Source: Flavobacteriales bacterium TMED123
GTDB lineage: Bacteria > Bacteroidota > Bacteroidia > Flavobacteriales > BACL11
Direction: 5' to 3'
DNA: 35,138 nt
Assembly: GCA_002170165.1 (NCBI GenBank)
Contig: NHFY01000016.1
Location: forward strand, 1-35,138
In this document: positions 26,205 to 34,338 of the stretch, piece by piece
How positions within the stretch are numbered: the first letter of the stretch is position 1
Layout: each line of letters opens with the position of its first letter
Position numbers and translations under genes: made by a program
Notes under the pieces: model-generated
Databases searched by the model: none
What the model was told of the DNA's origin: nothing
Seen by the model: the letters and a program-made list of their open reading frames with translations, nothing else

Positions 26205-27384
26205 ATGTTTCTAATATTCCTTTGATAATCTCACAACCTTTGATAATCTCATCTTCAGTAATCGTAAGAGGAGGTGTAATACGAACAGCTGTTTTACAAA
26301 ATAAAAAATAAAAGATTATCAAGCCTTTTTCTAAAGCTTGCTCTACCACTTTATTGGTTAAAGTTTGATCATCAAACTCTACAGCTAACATCAAACCACA
26401 TCCTCTTATTTCCTTAACTTTTGGGTGCGTTAAGTGTTTTCTAAAGAGAGCTTCTTTTTTATCAATTTCCTGCATAAGATCGTTTGTAAGTAGGTGTTCT
26501 AGAGTTGCCAAACTTGCGGCACAATTTACGGGGTGTCCTCCAAAAGTGGTAATATGTCCTAATTCAGGAGAAAAGGTAAATAAATTCATCAAATCCCAAG
26601 AAGTTATAAAAGCACCTATAGGCATACCACCACCCATTCCTTTGGCAATACATAGAATATCAGGAGTAACATTATATTTCTCAAACCCAAAAAGTGTGCC
26701 TAATCTGCCATAGCAAGTTTGTATCTCATCAAAAATGAGTAACGTTCCAGTTGTATTACATCTTTCTCTTACTTTTTGCAAAAAATCATTTTTTGGCGTT
26801 ATAAAGCCACTTCCCCCTTGTATAGGCTCAATTATTACAGCAGCAGTTTTTACCGTAATATTATCTAATGAATCTTCATTGTTAAATATGATTAGATTGC
26901 AGCTGGGTAATAAGGGACGATAATTTGTTTTTTGCTCTTCATTTCCCATGATACTTAGAGCTCCTTGTGTAGAGCCATGATAAGAATCTTTACACGAGAT
27001 GATTTCCACTCTTCCTGTGGCGCGTTTTGCCAATTTCATAGCACCTTCTATTGCTTCAGCCCCAGAATTGGTAAAATAAGTGGTATATAAATTGTTGGGG
27101 AGGTTCTCAGCAAGTAGTTTTGCCAATCTGTATTGAGGAGACTGAACATATTCTCCATAGACCATAACATGTGAATAATGTTTTAATTGTTCAGTTATAG
27201 CCTTTGTTATTATAGGGTTGGAATGTCCTAAAGTACATGCAGAAATACCAGCCACAAAATCTAGATATCTTTTTCCTTTGATATCTGTAATATAGCTTCC
27301 ATTTGCAGATTTAACTTCTAAAGAAGATGGGTTTTTAAAAGTTTGTGCTTGATATTTTTTGAATATTTCCTTTGCATCATTCAT
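26203..27384 (-). CDS. Class III pyridoxal-phosphate aminotransferase (acetylornithine/ornithine type)
   Basis: A 393-residue class III aminotransferase. Hallmarks in order are the N-terminal L-D-F-V-A-G-I-S (about 41-48), F-T-N-S-G-A-E-A (PLP-phosphate contact, about 105-112), the E-P-I-Q-G-G-S-G segment, F-D-E-I-Q-T-C-Y-G-R-L-G (Asp holding the PLP ring), and the Schiff-base Lys in I-A-K-G-M-G-G-G. It resembles ArgD/ornithine aminotransferases, but no other arginine genes are nearby, so the exact substrate is uncertain and a generic aspartate aminotransferase family label is common. It has its own -7 promoter element and shares a bidirectional terminator at its 3' end. Confidence 0.9.
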   Translation of the reverse strand: MNDAKEIFKKYQAQTFKNPSSLEVKSANGSYITDIKGKRYLDFVAGISACTLGHSNPIITKAITEQLKHYSHVMVYGEYVQSPQYRLAKLLAENLPNNLYTTYFTNSGAEAIEGAMKLAKRATGRVEIISCKDSYHGSTQGALSIMGNEEQKTNYRPLLPSCNLIIFNNEDSLDNITVKTAAVIIEPIQGGSGFITPKNDFLQKVRERCNTTGTLLIFDEIQTCYGRLGTLFGFEKYNVTPDILCIAKGMGGGMPIGAFITSWDLMNLFTFSPELGHITTFGGHPVNCAASLATLEHLLTNDLMQEIDKKEALFRKHLTHPKVKEIRGCGLMLAVEFDDQTLTNKVVEQALEKGLIIFYFLFCKTAVRITPPLTITEDEIIKGCEIIKGILET

Positions 27385-27392
27385 ATTCTATG

Positions 27393-27400
27393 CAAATTTA
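27393..27400 (-). promoter_or_regulatory. -7 promoter element for the aminotransferase gene
   Basis: TAAATTTG on the minus strand matches TAnnTTTG exactly and ends 8 nt before the ATG at 27384, implying a very short leader. No -33 box stands out. Confidence 0.45.
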
Positions 27401-27440
27401 ATACTTAGTGGTTGTTGGTTGGAAAAATTTAGAGTAAGAA

Positions 27441-28376
27441 TCATTTTCTTTTCATCACTTTTTCACATGATTCTATAATATTATAAGTTGTAAGTCCATA
27501 CTTTTCCATTAAACCTCTAGGTGTTCCACTTTCTCCAAATGTATCATTTACACCTACCATCTCTAAAGGAGTTGGTAAAGATCTGCTAAGAAGTTGAGCA
27601 ACACTATCTCCTAAACCTCCATTTAACATATGCTCTTCGGCTGTAACTACACATCTTGTTTTACTTGCTGATTCTAATATTGCATTCTTATCTAGTGGTT
27701 TTATGGTATGGATGTTTATTAATTCTGCAGAAATATATTTCTTTTCTAATTCTTTTACTGCTTCTAGCGCTTCCCAAACAAGATGTCCTGTAGCTATAAT
27801 TGTAACATCACTACCAATTGTCATATTAATAGCTTCTCCTATTTTGAATTCTTGATTAGGATCTGTAAAGTTAGGTACTTTAGGTCTTCCAAATCTTAAA
27901 TAGACAGGCCCAGCATGTTGAGCAATTGCTATTGTTGCGGCTTTTGTTTGATTAAAGTCACATGGATTAATTACTGTCATATGTGGAAGCATCTTCATCA
28001 TTCCGATATCTTCTAAAACTTGGTGTGTTGCCCCATCTTCACCTAATGTTACGCCTGCATGTGATGCGCAAATTTTTACATTTTTACTAGAATAAGCTAT
28101 TGATTGTCTGATTTGATCATATACTCTAGATGTAGAAAAATTGGCAAAAGTTCCTGTGAAAGGAATTTTGCCACCAATTGTCATTCCAGCTGCAATACTC
28201 ATCATATTTGACTCTGCAATACCCACTTGAAAGAATCGTTCAGGATTCTCATTTTTAAATTCATTCATTTTTAATGAACCGGTAAGGTCGGCACAAAGCG
28301 CTACTACATTTGGGTTTCTTCTTCCTAATTCTGTGAGCCCTGCTCCAAAACCTGATCGTGTGTCTTTCATTTCCAT
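27441..28376 (-). CDS. Transketolase, C-terminal subunit
   Basis: A 311-residue protein corresponding to the pyrimidine-binding and C-terminal domains of transketolase, encoded separately. The first part has D-T-R-S-G-F-G and the catalytic Glu region F-Q-V-G-I-A-E-S-N-M (about 50-59), then G-K-I-P-F-T-G-T-F-A-N-F, as in the Pyr domain, followed by the C-terminal domain with V-Y-L-R-F-G-R and T-A-E-E-H. It should assemble with the N-terminal subunit (29744-30589) to transfer two-carbon ketol units in the pentose phosphate pathway. Unusually, a vWA gene separates the two: this gene starts 1 nt after the vWA stop. Confidence 0.93.
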   Translation of the reverse strand: MEMKDTRSGFGAGLTELGRRNPNVVALCADLTGSLKMNEFKNENPERFFQVGIAESNMMSIAAGMTIGGKIPFTGTFANFSTSRVYDQIRQSIAYSSKNVKICASHAGVTLGEDGATHQVLEDIGMMKMLPHMTVINPCDFNQTKAATIAIAQHAGPVYLRFGRPKVPNFTDPNQEFKIGEAINMTIGSDVTIIATGHLVWEALEAVKELEKKYISAELINIHTIKPLDKNAILESASKTRCVVTAEEHMLNGGLGDSVAQLLSRSLPTPLEMVGVNDTFGESGTPRGLMEKYGLTTYNIIESCEKVMKRK

Positions 28377-28377
28377 C

Positions 28378-29754
28378 TTAATATAATTTTATTAATGCTG
28401 ATTTTCCTGATTGTATTTTAAATTCTTTCTCTCTTGTATATGCATATTGTTTAGCAGATTTAGATCGAAAAACAATTTTATAATTTCCTGGAAGTAAATA
28501 GAGTTTTACTTTTTGCGTATTGTCATCAATAGGAAATACCTGCTGCCAAAGATTGTCTTTAAACCTATAAATACCCCCATAGCCTTTTGAAGGAAGCAAA
28601 ATGTTTGCTGTACCTGTATTTGGCATGTTTATAGTAGTTGTTTCTGACTGTTTTATTATTACTCCCTCAATACTAAATCTGGGTGTAGTTAAAACTTCAA
28701 TATCATATGCTCCAGTCAAATATTTTTGTTTAGTATTTGTTGTTTGAAGATGTAAAGTTTGATGTTGGTCCTTTAACCGAACAATGAATGGGTAATCCTG
28801 TTTGCTTTGCATCTTTATTTCTAATTCTCCTTGAGGAGTTGAAAGGGGAATTATGGTGTGTTTTCCAGGGGTAAGAGATATTATTTCTGATTCTACAGCA
28901 GGAATTGTGTGTGCTACTACTTTGTATTTCAAAATAGGGTCAATACTCATGGTATCAGGATTACCCTTGTGGTTCATGGTGTGAATGAAGTTGTATTTAG
29001 CCTGCCCTGAAAACTCATCATAAAAGGTAAGATTAACATTGGTTTCTGTTGGATTTCCACTTTCATCCAAAAGATTAACTTGAGCAGTAGTAGAGTTTAA
29101 TACATGAGAAATAACCACCTCTAATACATTCTCAAAGTCCTTTTCTTTTGAAGCATCATAATAGGTTCCTACACAATCAAAAGTTTTTTTGTATGATTCA
29201 TCTAACCCAATACCAATTACAAATGGCTTTAATATAACCCCCTCTCTTTGTAATAGGCTAGAAACCGAACAAGGATCCATATCACACTCTTCAATACCAT
29301 CTGTAATAAGAATAATGATGTTTCTACTGTTTGTGTTTTTTGGAAAATCATAAGCTCCCTTTTCCAGTGAACTTGCAATTGGAGTAGTGCCTCTAGCTCT
29401 AAGCATTTTTAGTTTAGCTTTTATTCTATCAGCAACCAAATCACTAGCAGTAAAGTCGACCTCCAATTTTGTATCATCACAATATTGTGGTGGATAACTT
29501 TTTTGATGCCCATACACCCGCAAACCAATTTCTAAGTTATCCATATGCTTCAAACTATCTAACATATTGTTAAGGAGTTTTCTTGCAATATCAATTTTTC
29601 TGCCGGACTGCCATCTACTAAGCATAGATTGAGAGGCGTCAAAAATAAAAAGAATTCTATTTACTTGCTCTTGCTTTTTTTGAGAAAAAGCCGAAAAATC
29701 ACACCCTAAAAGAAAGGCTACTAACAATAGTATTTTCAGATTTTTAATAATCAC
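28378..29754 (-). CDS. von Willebrand factor A domain exported protein (GTG start)
   Basis: A 458-residue exported protein. The start is GTG at 29754, because no ATG precedes the signal sequence (I-I-K-N-L-K-I-L-L-L-V-A-F-L-L-G-C), and the next Met falls inside the vWA domain. The L-L-G-C could be a lipobox, or cleavage could occur after A-F-S-Q. The vWA domain (about 30-215) has a complete MIDAS: D-A-S-Q-S, the Thr in R-G-T-T-P-I, and Asp in I-T-D-G. The C-terminal half is beta-rich with PEGA- or carboxypeptidase-regulatory-like repeats and ends S-A-L-I-K-L-Y. Its start overlaps the transketolase N subunit by 11 nt, and it ends 1 nt before the C subunit, so the three are almost certainly co-transcribed. 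The function is unknown; protein or matrix binding is inferred from the vWA fold. Confidence 0.85.
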   Translation of the reverse strand: MIIKNLKILLLVAFLLGCDFSAFSQKKQEQVNRILFIFDASQSMLSRWQSGRKIDIARKLLNNMLDSLKHMDNLEIGLRVYGHQKSYPPQYCDDTKLEVDFTASDLVADRIKAKLKMLRARGTTPIASSLEKGAYDFPKNTNSRNIIILITDGIEECDMDPCSVSSLLQREGVILKPFVIGIGLDESYKKTFDCVGTYYDASKEKDFENVLEVVISHVLNSTTAQVNLLDESGNPTETNVNLTFYDEFSGQAKYNFIHTMNHKGNPDTMSIDPILKYKVVAHTIPAVESEIISLTPGKHTIIPLSTPQGELEIKMQSKQDYPFIVRLKDQHQTLHLQTTNTKQKYLTGAYDIEVLTTPRFSIEGVIIKQSETTTINMPNTGTANILLPSKGYGGIYRFKDNLWQQVFPIDDNTQKVKLYLLPGNYKIVFRSKSAKQYAYTREKEFKIQSGKSALIKLY

Positions 29755-30589
29755 CTAAAGTTTCTGCATTTTGAGCAAGTGCTGACTCTAGTTGCTCATC
29801 ATTAGGAGCAGAACCGTGCCACTTGTGTGTACCCATCATATAATCAACTCCATTACCCATTTCAGTATGTAATAGAATTGCTATCGGTTTATTATTTCCG
29901 GAAAGACTTTTTGCTTTTTCCAAAATCCTGATCACAGCTTCTATATTATTCCCTTCTTTTTCTTCTAACACATGCCAGTCAAAAGCTTCTATCTTTGCCT
30001 TTAAATCGCCTAGTTTTAGCACATCATCCAAGCTACCATCAATTTGTTGTTTATTGTAATCTATCGTAGCAATCAGGTTATCAATATTATTAGCTGAAGC
30101 ATACATCAATGCTTCCCATATTTGCCCTTCTTGCAGTTCTCCATCTCCATGCAAAGAATAAATAAGCTTATCATCATTGTTGAGTTTTTTAGTGAGTGCA
30201 GCCCCAATAGCTACTGAAAGTCCTTGGCCTAGAGAGCCAGAAGCTACACGAATACCCTCTAAATGATCGTGATTAGTAGGGTGACCTTGCAAGCGAGAAT
30301 TAATTTTTCGAAATGTAGCGAGTTCAGCAACTTCAAAATAGCCAGATCTAGCTAATGTTGCATACCAAACAGGGGAGATATGTCCATTTGAAAGAAAGAA
30401 AATATCTTCATCTTTTCCATCCATATTAAAATTGGAATTATGTTGCATGATTTTAAAATAAAGTGCAACAAAAAACTCTGTGCATCCTAATGATCCGCCA
30501 GGGTGTCCTGAATTGTTTGCATGCACCATACGTACAATGTCTCTTCTAATTTGGGTGCAAATATCTTTTAGTTCAGCTGTTGTCGGCAT
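29744..30589 (-). CDS. Transketolase, N-terminal subunit
   Basis: A 281-residue protein corresponding to the thiamine diphosphate-binding (PP) domain of transketolase. It shows N-N-S-G-H-P-G-G-S-L (about 25-34), and the ThDP/Mg motif begins G-D-G-E-L-Q-E-G-Q-I-W-E-A and ends with the Asn of I-D-Y-N-K. The G-S-L-G-Q-G-L-S block and H-K-W-H-G motif also match. Length is right for the split form found in Bacteroidota and some archaea. It is first in the run, with a good -7 promoter element upstream, divergent from ychF. Confidence 0.94.
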   Translation of the reverse strand: MPTTAELKDICTQIRRDIVRMVHANNSGHPGGSLGCTEFFVALYFKIMQHNSNFNMDGKDEDIFFLSNGHISPVWYATLARSGYFEVAELATFRKINSRLQGHPTNHDHLEGIRVASGSLGQGLSVAIGAALTKKLNNDDKLIYSLHGDGELQEGQIWEALMYASANNIDNLIATIDYNKQQIDGSLDDVLKLGDLKAKIEAFDWHVLEEKEGNNIEAVIRILEKAKSLSGNNKPIAILLHTEMGNGVDYMMGTHKWHGSAPNDEQLESALAQNAETLGDY

Positions 30590-30609
30590 GTTTTGTAATT
30601 TAATTCTTG

Positions 30610-30617
30610 CAAAAATA
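30610..30617 (-). promoter_or_regulatory. -7 promoter element for the transketolase-vWA operon
   Basis: TATTTTTG on the minus strand matches TAnnTTTG exactly, 20 nt upstream of the ATG at 30589. A TTTG on the same strand at 30642-30645 lies 24 nt further upstream, slightly longer than the usual spacing, so the -33 box is uncertain. Confidence 0.5.
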
Positions 30618-30721
30618 AGAATAGTTGTTAGGCGCTCTTTTCAAATTTAGTTAAAAAACAAACTTTTATTAACGCATTATTGACAATCGTAAAATTTCCT
30701 AAATGCATTCAAACAAATTTC

Positions 30722-30729
30722 TATATTTG
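30722..30729 (+). promoter_or_regulatory. -7 promoter element for ychF
   Basis: TATATTTG matches TAnnTTTG exactly, 22 nt before the ATG at 30752. It supports the shorter start of ychF, since the longer frame begins upstream of it. No -33 box is obvious. Confidence 0.55.
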
Positions 30730-30751
30730 CGCTCAATTTTTTATAAATAAT

Positions 30752-31849
30752 ATGGCATTAAAATGTGGAATAGTTGGACTTCCAAATGTGGGTAAATCAA
30801 CCTTATTTAATTGTTTGTCCAAAGCAAAAGCGCAATCGGCTAATTTCCCCTTTTGTACTATTGAGCCAAATGTAGGCGTAATAAATGTTCCTGATGAACG
30901 CTTAGAAAAATTGGCTGAATTGGTAAATCCCGAAAAAGTCCAAGCTACCACAATAGAAATTGTAGATATAGCAGGCTTAGTAAAAGGCGCAAGTAAAGGA
31001 GAGGGGCTTGGCAATAAATTTTTAGCCAACATTAGAGAGTGTAATGCTATTATACATGTACTAAGGTGTTTTGACGATGACAATATTGTACATGTAGAGG
31101 CGAGTGTTAATCCTATAAGAGATAAAGAAACAATTGATTTTGAATTGCAATTAAAAGATTTAGAAGCACTTGAAAAAAAGCGCGAAAAAAAACAGAAAAT
31201 TGCAAATTCAGGTGATAAGGATGCTATAAAATCAGTTGAAATACTAGATAAATACATTACAAATATTCAAGAAGGAAGATCTGTTCGTTCTTTAACTGCA
31301 ACTGATACTGAAAAAGAAGTAATCCAGGATTTGCATTTACTTACTCAAAAGCCTGTTCTTTATGTTTGTAATGTTGATGAAAGTGCTGCAAAAAGCGGAA
31401 ATAAATATGTAGCACAGCTTAAAGAAGTTGTAGAAAATGAGAATGCAGAGATTCTACTAATCGCTACAGCCATAGAGGCAGAAATTGCTGAGTTGGAGAC
31501 TATTAATGAGCAGCAACTATTTTTAGAAGAAATGGGCTTACAAAAACCTGGGTCACATCATTTGATTCAAGCCACTTATCGTTTATTGAATTTACAAACT
31601 TACTTCACGGCTGGAAAAAAAGAAGTTCGAGCTTGGACCATTAAAAAAGGAATGAAAGCGCCACAAGCTGCTGGCGTAATCCATTCTGATTTTGAAAAAG
31701 GATTTATTCGTGCTGAGGTAATTGCTTACAATGATTTTGTAACCCTAGAGTCTGAACAGGCTTGTAAAGATGCTGGAAAACTATCAGTAGAGGGTAAAGA
31801 GTATATTGTGAAAGATGGAGATGTGATGCATTTCAGATTCAATGTTTAG
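30752..31849 (+). CDS. ychF: Redox-regulated ATPase YchF (Obg family)
   Basis: I choose the ATG at 30752 (365 residues, the family norm), not the upstream 30680, because the G1 loop G-L-P-N-V-G-K-S-T then falls at residues 8-16 as in other YchF proteins. The G3 region D-I-A-G-L-V-K-G-A and the altered G4 motif N-V-D-E, which favours ATP over GTP, are present. A coiled-coil insertion (around 125-200) and the C-terminal TGS domain (from about residue 280) complete the architecture. YchF binds ribosomes and is linked to stress responses. The gene is divergent from the transketolase operon and has its own promoter element and probable terminator. Confidence 0.96.
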   Translation: MALKCGIVGLPNVGKSTLFNCLSKAKAQSANFPFCTIEPNVGVINVPDERLEKLAELVNPEKVQATTIEIVDIAGLVKGASKGEGLGNKFLANIRECNAIIHVLRCFDDDNIVHVEASVNPIRDKETIDFELQLKDLEALEKKREKKQKIANSGDKDAIKSVEILDKYITNIQEGRSVRSLTATDTEKEVIQDLHLLTQKPVLYVCNVDESAAKSGNKYVAQLKEVVENENAEILLIATAIEAEIAELETINEQQLFLEEMGLQKPGSHHLIQATYRLLNLQTYFTAGKKEVRAWTIKKGMKAPQAAGVIHSDFEKGFIRAEVIAYNDFVTLESEQACKDAGKLSVEGKEYIVKDGDVMHFRFNV

Positions 31850-31900
31850 ATTTTATATGTTTACATCTTGTTGTAAGTTGAAAAGATTGTTAAAAACCTA

Positions 31901-31930
31901 ATCAGATATTCTTCTGATAATTTCTTTTTC
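31901..31930 (+). terminator. Probable terminator after ychF
   Basis: ATCAGA (31901-31906) pairs with TCTGAT (31913-31918) around a 6-nt loop, followed by AAT and a T-rich run. It sits 51 nt beyond the ychF stop codon. Confidence 0.5.
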
Positions 31931-31933
31931 TTT

Positions 31934-31941
31934 TAATTTTG
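31934..31941 (+). promoter_or_regulatory. -7 promoter element for the parE operon
   Basis: TAATTTTG matches TAnnTTTG exactly, 42 nt upstream of the parE ATG at 31984. No convincing -33 box is seen, and it lies right behind the ychF terminator hairpin. Confidence 0.4.
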
Positions 31942-31983
31942 CTTTCATTCTTTAAAAATCAGAATTAATACTTTTTGTTATAA

Positions 31984-33825
31984 ATGCCAAAACAAAATTA
32001 CACAGAGGATAGTATTCGTTCACTCGATTGGAAAGAGCACATTCGCTTAAGACCTGGGATGTATATAGGAAAAATGGGGAATGGCTCATCTCCAGATGAT
32101 GGTGTTTATGTTTTGATAAAAGAGGTTATAGATAATTGCATTGATGAATATGTGATGGGGTATGGGAAAACCATAGAAGTCTCAATCAAAAACAGCAAAG
32201 TTGCTGTTCGTGATTATGGAAGGGGTATCCCTCTTGGAAAGGTAATTGATTGTGTGTCAAAGATAAATACAGGTGCAAAGTATGATTCTAAAGTTTTTAA
32301 AAAATCAGTAGGACTAAATGGAGTAGGAACAAAAGCCGTAAATGCCCTTTCTTCTTATTTTAAAATAAAGTCAGTTAGGGAAGGAAAAAGTAAATTGGTA
32401 GAATTCGATCAGGGGACTATCATCAATGACGAGCCTATTCAGGAAAATACATCTAGGAAAGGAACAAAAGTCACATTTGTTCCTGACGAGGAGCTGTTTG
32501 GTAAATACCGTTTTATCAATGAGTATGTGGAAAAAATGCTTTGGAATTATTGTTTTCTTAATACAGGATTAACCATACTTTATAATAGCCAAAAGTTTAT
32601 TTCTGAAAACGGCCTATATGATTTGTTGCAGCAAGATATAGATACTGAATTACTATACCCGATAATTCATTTAAAAGCAGATGATATTGAAGTAGCACTT
32701 ACACATTGTAAGAATCAATATTCCGAGCAATATTATTCTTTTGTAAACGGACAACATACTGTACAGGGTGGCACACATCAAGCAGCTTTTAGAGAAGCAA
32801 TAGCAAAAACAATTCGTGAATTTTATGGTAAAAATTATGATGCAGTTGATATCAGGCAAGCTGTACATGCTGCCATAAGTATTAAAATAATTGAACCTGT
32901 CTTTGAATCACAAACCAAAACCAAATTAGGTTCAAATGATATGGAGCCAGATGGAATAACCATCAGGACCTTTGTAAATGAGTTTATTAAAACACAACTC
33001 GATAATTATTTACATAAAAATCCAGAAACTGCTATTATCTTACAAAAAAAAATACAACAGGCCGAACATGAAAGGAAGGCTATGGCTGGAGTGAAAAAAT
33101 TGGCAAGAGAAAGGGCAAAAAAAGCCAATTTGCACAATAAAAAATTAAGAGATTGTCGAATCCACTATAACGATTTGAAAAAAGAAAACAGAGCTGATAC
33201 TACCATTTTTATTACTGAGGGAGATTCAGCTTCTGGCTCCATTACCAAAACAAGAGATGTAAAAACACAGGCTGTCTTTAGCTTAAGAGGAAAGCCTTTG
33301 AACTCTTTTGGACTCACGAAGAAAGTGGTGTATGAGAATGAAGAATTTAACCTTTTGCAAGCTGCATTGAATATTGAAGAAGGAATTGAAGGGTTGCGTT
33401 ATAACAAAATTGTTTTAGCTACAGATGCTGATGTAGATGGGATGCACATTCGCCTATTGCTTATTACTTTCTTTTTACAGTTCTTTCCAGAACTGATAAA
33501 AGAAGGGCATGTACATGTTTTGGAAACACCTCTTTTTAGGGTTAGGAACAAAAAAGAAACCATATATTGTTATAATGAATATGAACGATTGCAAGCTATA
33601 GAAAAAATTGGAAAAAATGCAGAGATTACTAGGTTTAAAGGTTTGGGAGAGATTTCTCCTTCTGAATTTAAGTATTTTATTGGCAAAAATATTCGATTAG
33701 ATCCTGTAATCATAGGAAAAGAAGCTGGAATAAATGAAATACTTAACTTTTATATGGGGAAAAACACTCCTGAGAGGCAGCAATTTATTATTGAAAATTT
33801 GAAAGTAGAAAAGGATTTAAATTAA
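31984..33825 (+). CDS. parE: DNA topoisomerase IV subunit B
   Basis: A 613-residue type IIA topoisomerase ATPase subunit. The GHKL ATPase has E-V-I-D-N-C-I-D-E (Glu47, Asn51), D-Y-G-R-G-I-P, and the glycine-rich lid in [10 protein letters not shown] transducer domain follows. The TOPRIM domain has I-T-E-G-D-S-A (Glu412) and the acidic T-D-A-D-V-D-G (Asp481, 483, 485) that bind Mg. With ParC it decatenates daughter chromosomes. I call ParE rather than GyrB because a parC-like gene follows in the same operon and the size matches Bacteroidota ParE. A small membrane-protein gene is inserted between the two subunits. Confidence 0.93.
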   Translation: MPKQNYTEDSIRSLDWKEHIRLRPGMYIGKMGNGSSPDDGVYVLIKEVIDNCIDEYVMGYGKTIEVSIKNSKVAVRDYGRGIPLGKVIDCVSKINTGAKYDSKVFKKSVGLNGVGTKAVNALSSYFKIKSVREGKSKLVEFDQGTIINDEPIQENTSRKGTKVTFVPDEELFGKYRFINEYVEKMLWNYCFLNTGLTILYNSQKFISENGLYDLLQQDIDTELLYPIIHLKADDIEVALTHCKNQYSEQYYSFVNGQHTVQGGTHQAAFREAIAKTIREFYGKNYDAVDIRQAVHAAISIKIIEPVFESQTKTKLGSNDMEPDGITIRTFVNEFIKTQLDNYLHKNPETAIILQKKIQQAEHERKAMAGVKKLARERAKKANLHNKKLRDCRIHYNDLKKENRADTTIFITEGDSASGSITKTRDVKTQAVFSLRGKPLNSFGLTKKVVYENEEFNLLQAALNIEEGIEGLRYNKIVLATDADVDGMHIRLLLITFFLQFFPELIKEGHVHVLETPLFRVRNKKETIYCYNEYERLQAIEKIGKNAEITRFKGLGEISPSEFKYFIGKNIRLDPVIIGKEAGINEILNFYMGKNTPERQQFIIENLKVEKDLN

Positions 33826-33828
33826 AAG

Positions 33829-34338
33829 ATGGGAATAAACACTAAAATATCTAATAAAGAAAACGCGTACAAAGCAACTTTTCTGCTCATAATTATAATT
33901 ATAGTTAGTATAATATTACCTATTTTCTTTTTGCAGATATTTCCGACTAGTACTATAACTAAAACATTATTTTCATCACCATGGTGCTTTCTAATTCTTT
34001 TTGGTCTTATTGTCTCGATATATTTTATCTTTACAGGAGTTTATTACTTTGTCTTTGAGGCAAATAACTATATTATTGAAATCGGATCAAAAAGAACCGT
34101 CTCCTCTTATTTTTCTTCTAAATCAAATTATATTGAAATGCCTATTTCATCTATTGAGAAATTCGGCTTTTTCAACAGGCCATTTACATTTAACACTATT
34201 TTAATGGTGAAGTTTAAAGTATCTCGCAGAAAATCAATTGCCAAAAGATTTAATTTTGCTTTTTTAAGTAAAAAACAAAAAGATGAGATGATAAGTGTAT
34301 TACAAAAGATCATTCAGAATAATCAATTAAATGGATAA
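33829..34338 (+). CDS. Small membrane protein with PH-like domain
   Basis: A 169-residue protein starting 3 nt after the parE stop and overlapping parC by 8 nt. Two transmembrane helices (about 14-37 and 50-75) are followed by a soluble beta-rich region (about 76-165) resembling a bacterial PH-like domain: several short strands (Y-I-I-E-I-G-S, Y-I-E-M-P-I-S-S-I-E-K-F-G-F-F) and a final helix (S-K-K-Q-K-D-E-M-I-S-V-L-Q-K-I). No function is known. Coding evidence is solid: an intact frame, tight junctions and an ordinary membrane topology. Position suggests co-expression with topoisomerase IV, but a functional link is not shown. Confidence 0.72.
   Translation: MGINTKISNKENAYKATFLLIIIIIVSIILPIFFLQIFPTSTITKTLFSSPWCFLILFGLIVSIYFIFTGVYYFVFEANNYIIEIGSKRTVSSYFSSKSNYIEMPISSIEKFGFFNRPFTFNTILMVKFKVSRRKSIAKRFNFAFLSKKQKDEMISVLQKIIQNNQLNG

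Noticed and set aside
27441-30589. A single transketolase broken by frameshift or insertion
   Set aside because: Each half has a complete, properly started and stopped domain of the length known for naturally split transketolases. The gene between them is a full-length exported protein, not a mobile element, and no direct or inverted repeats flank it.
30733-31257. A 174-codon minus-strand open frame inside ychF
   Set aside because: Entirely antisense to a universal gene and with shadow-like composition; no domain is recognisable.
31984-33825. GyrB instead of ParE
   Set aside because: The A-subunit gene follows in the same operon and the size suits Bacteroidota ParE. GyrB cannot be fully excluded from sequence alone, but operon context favours ParE.
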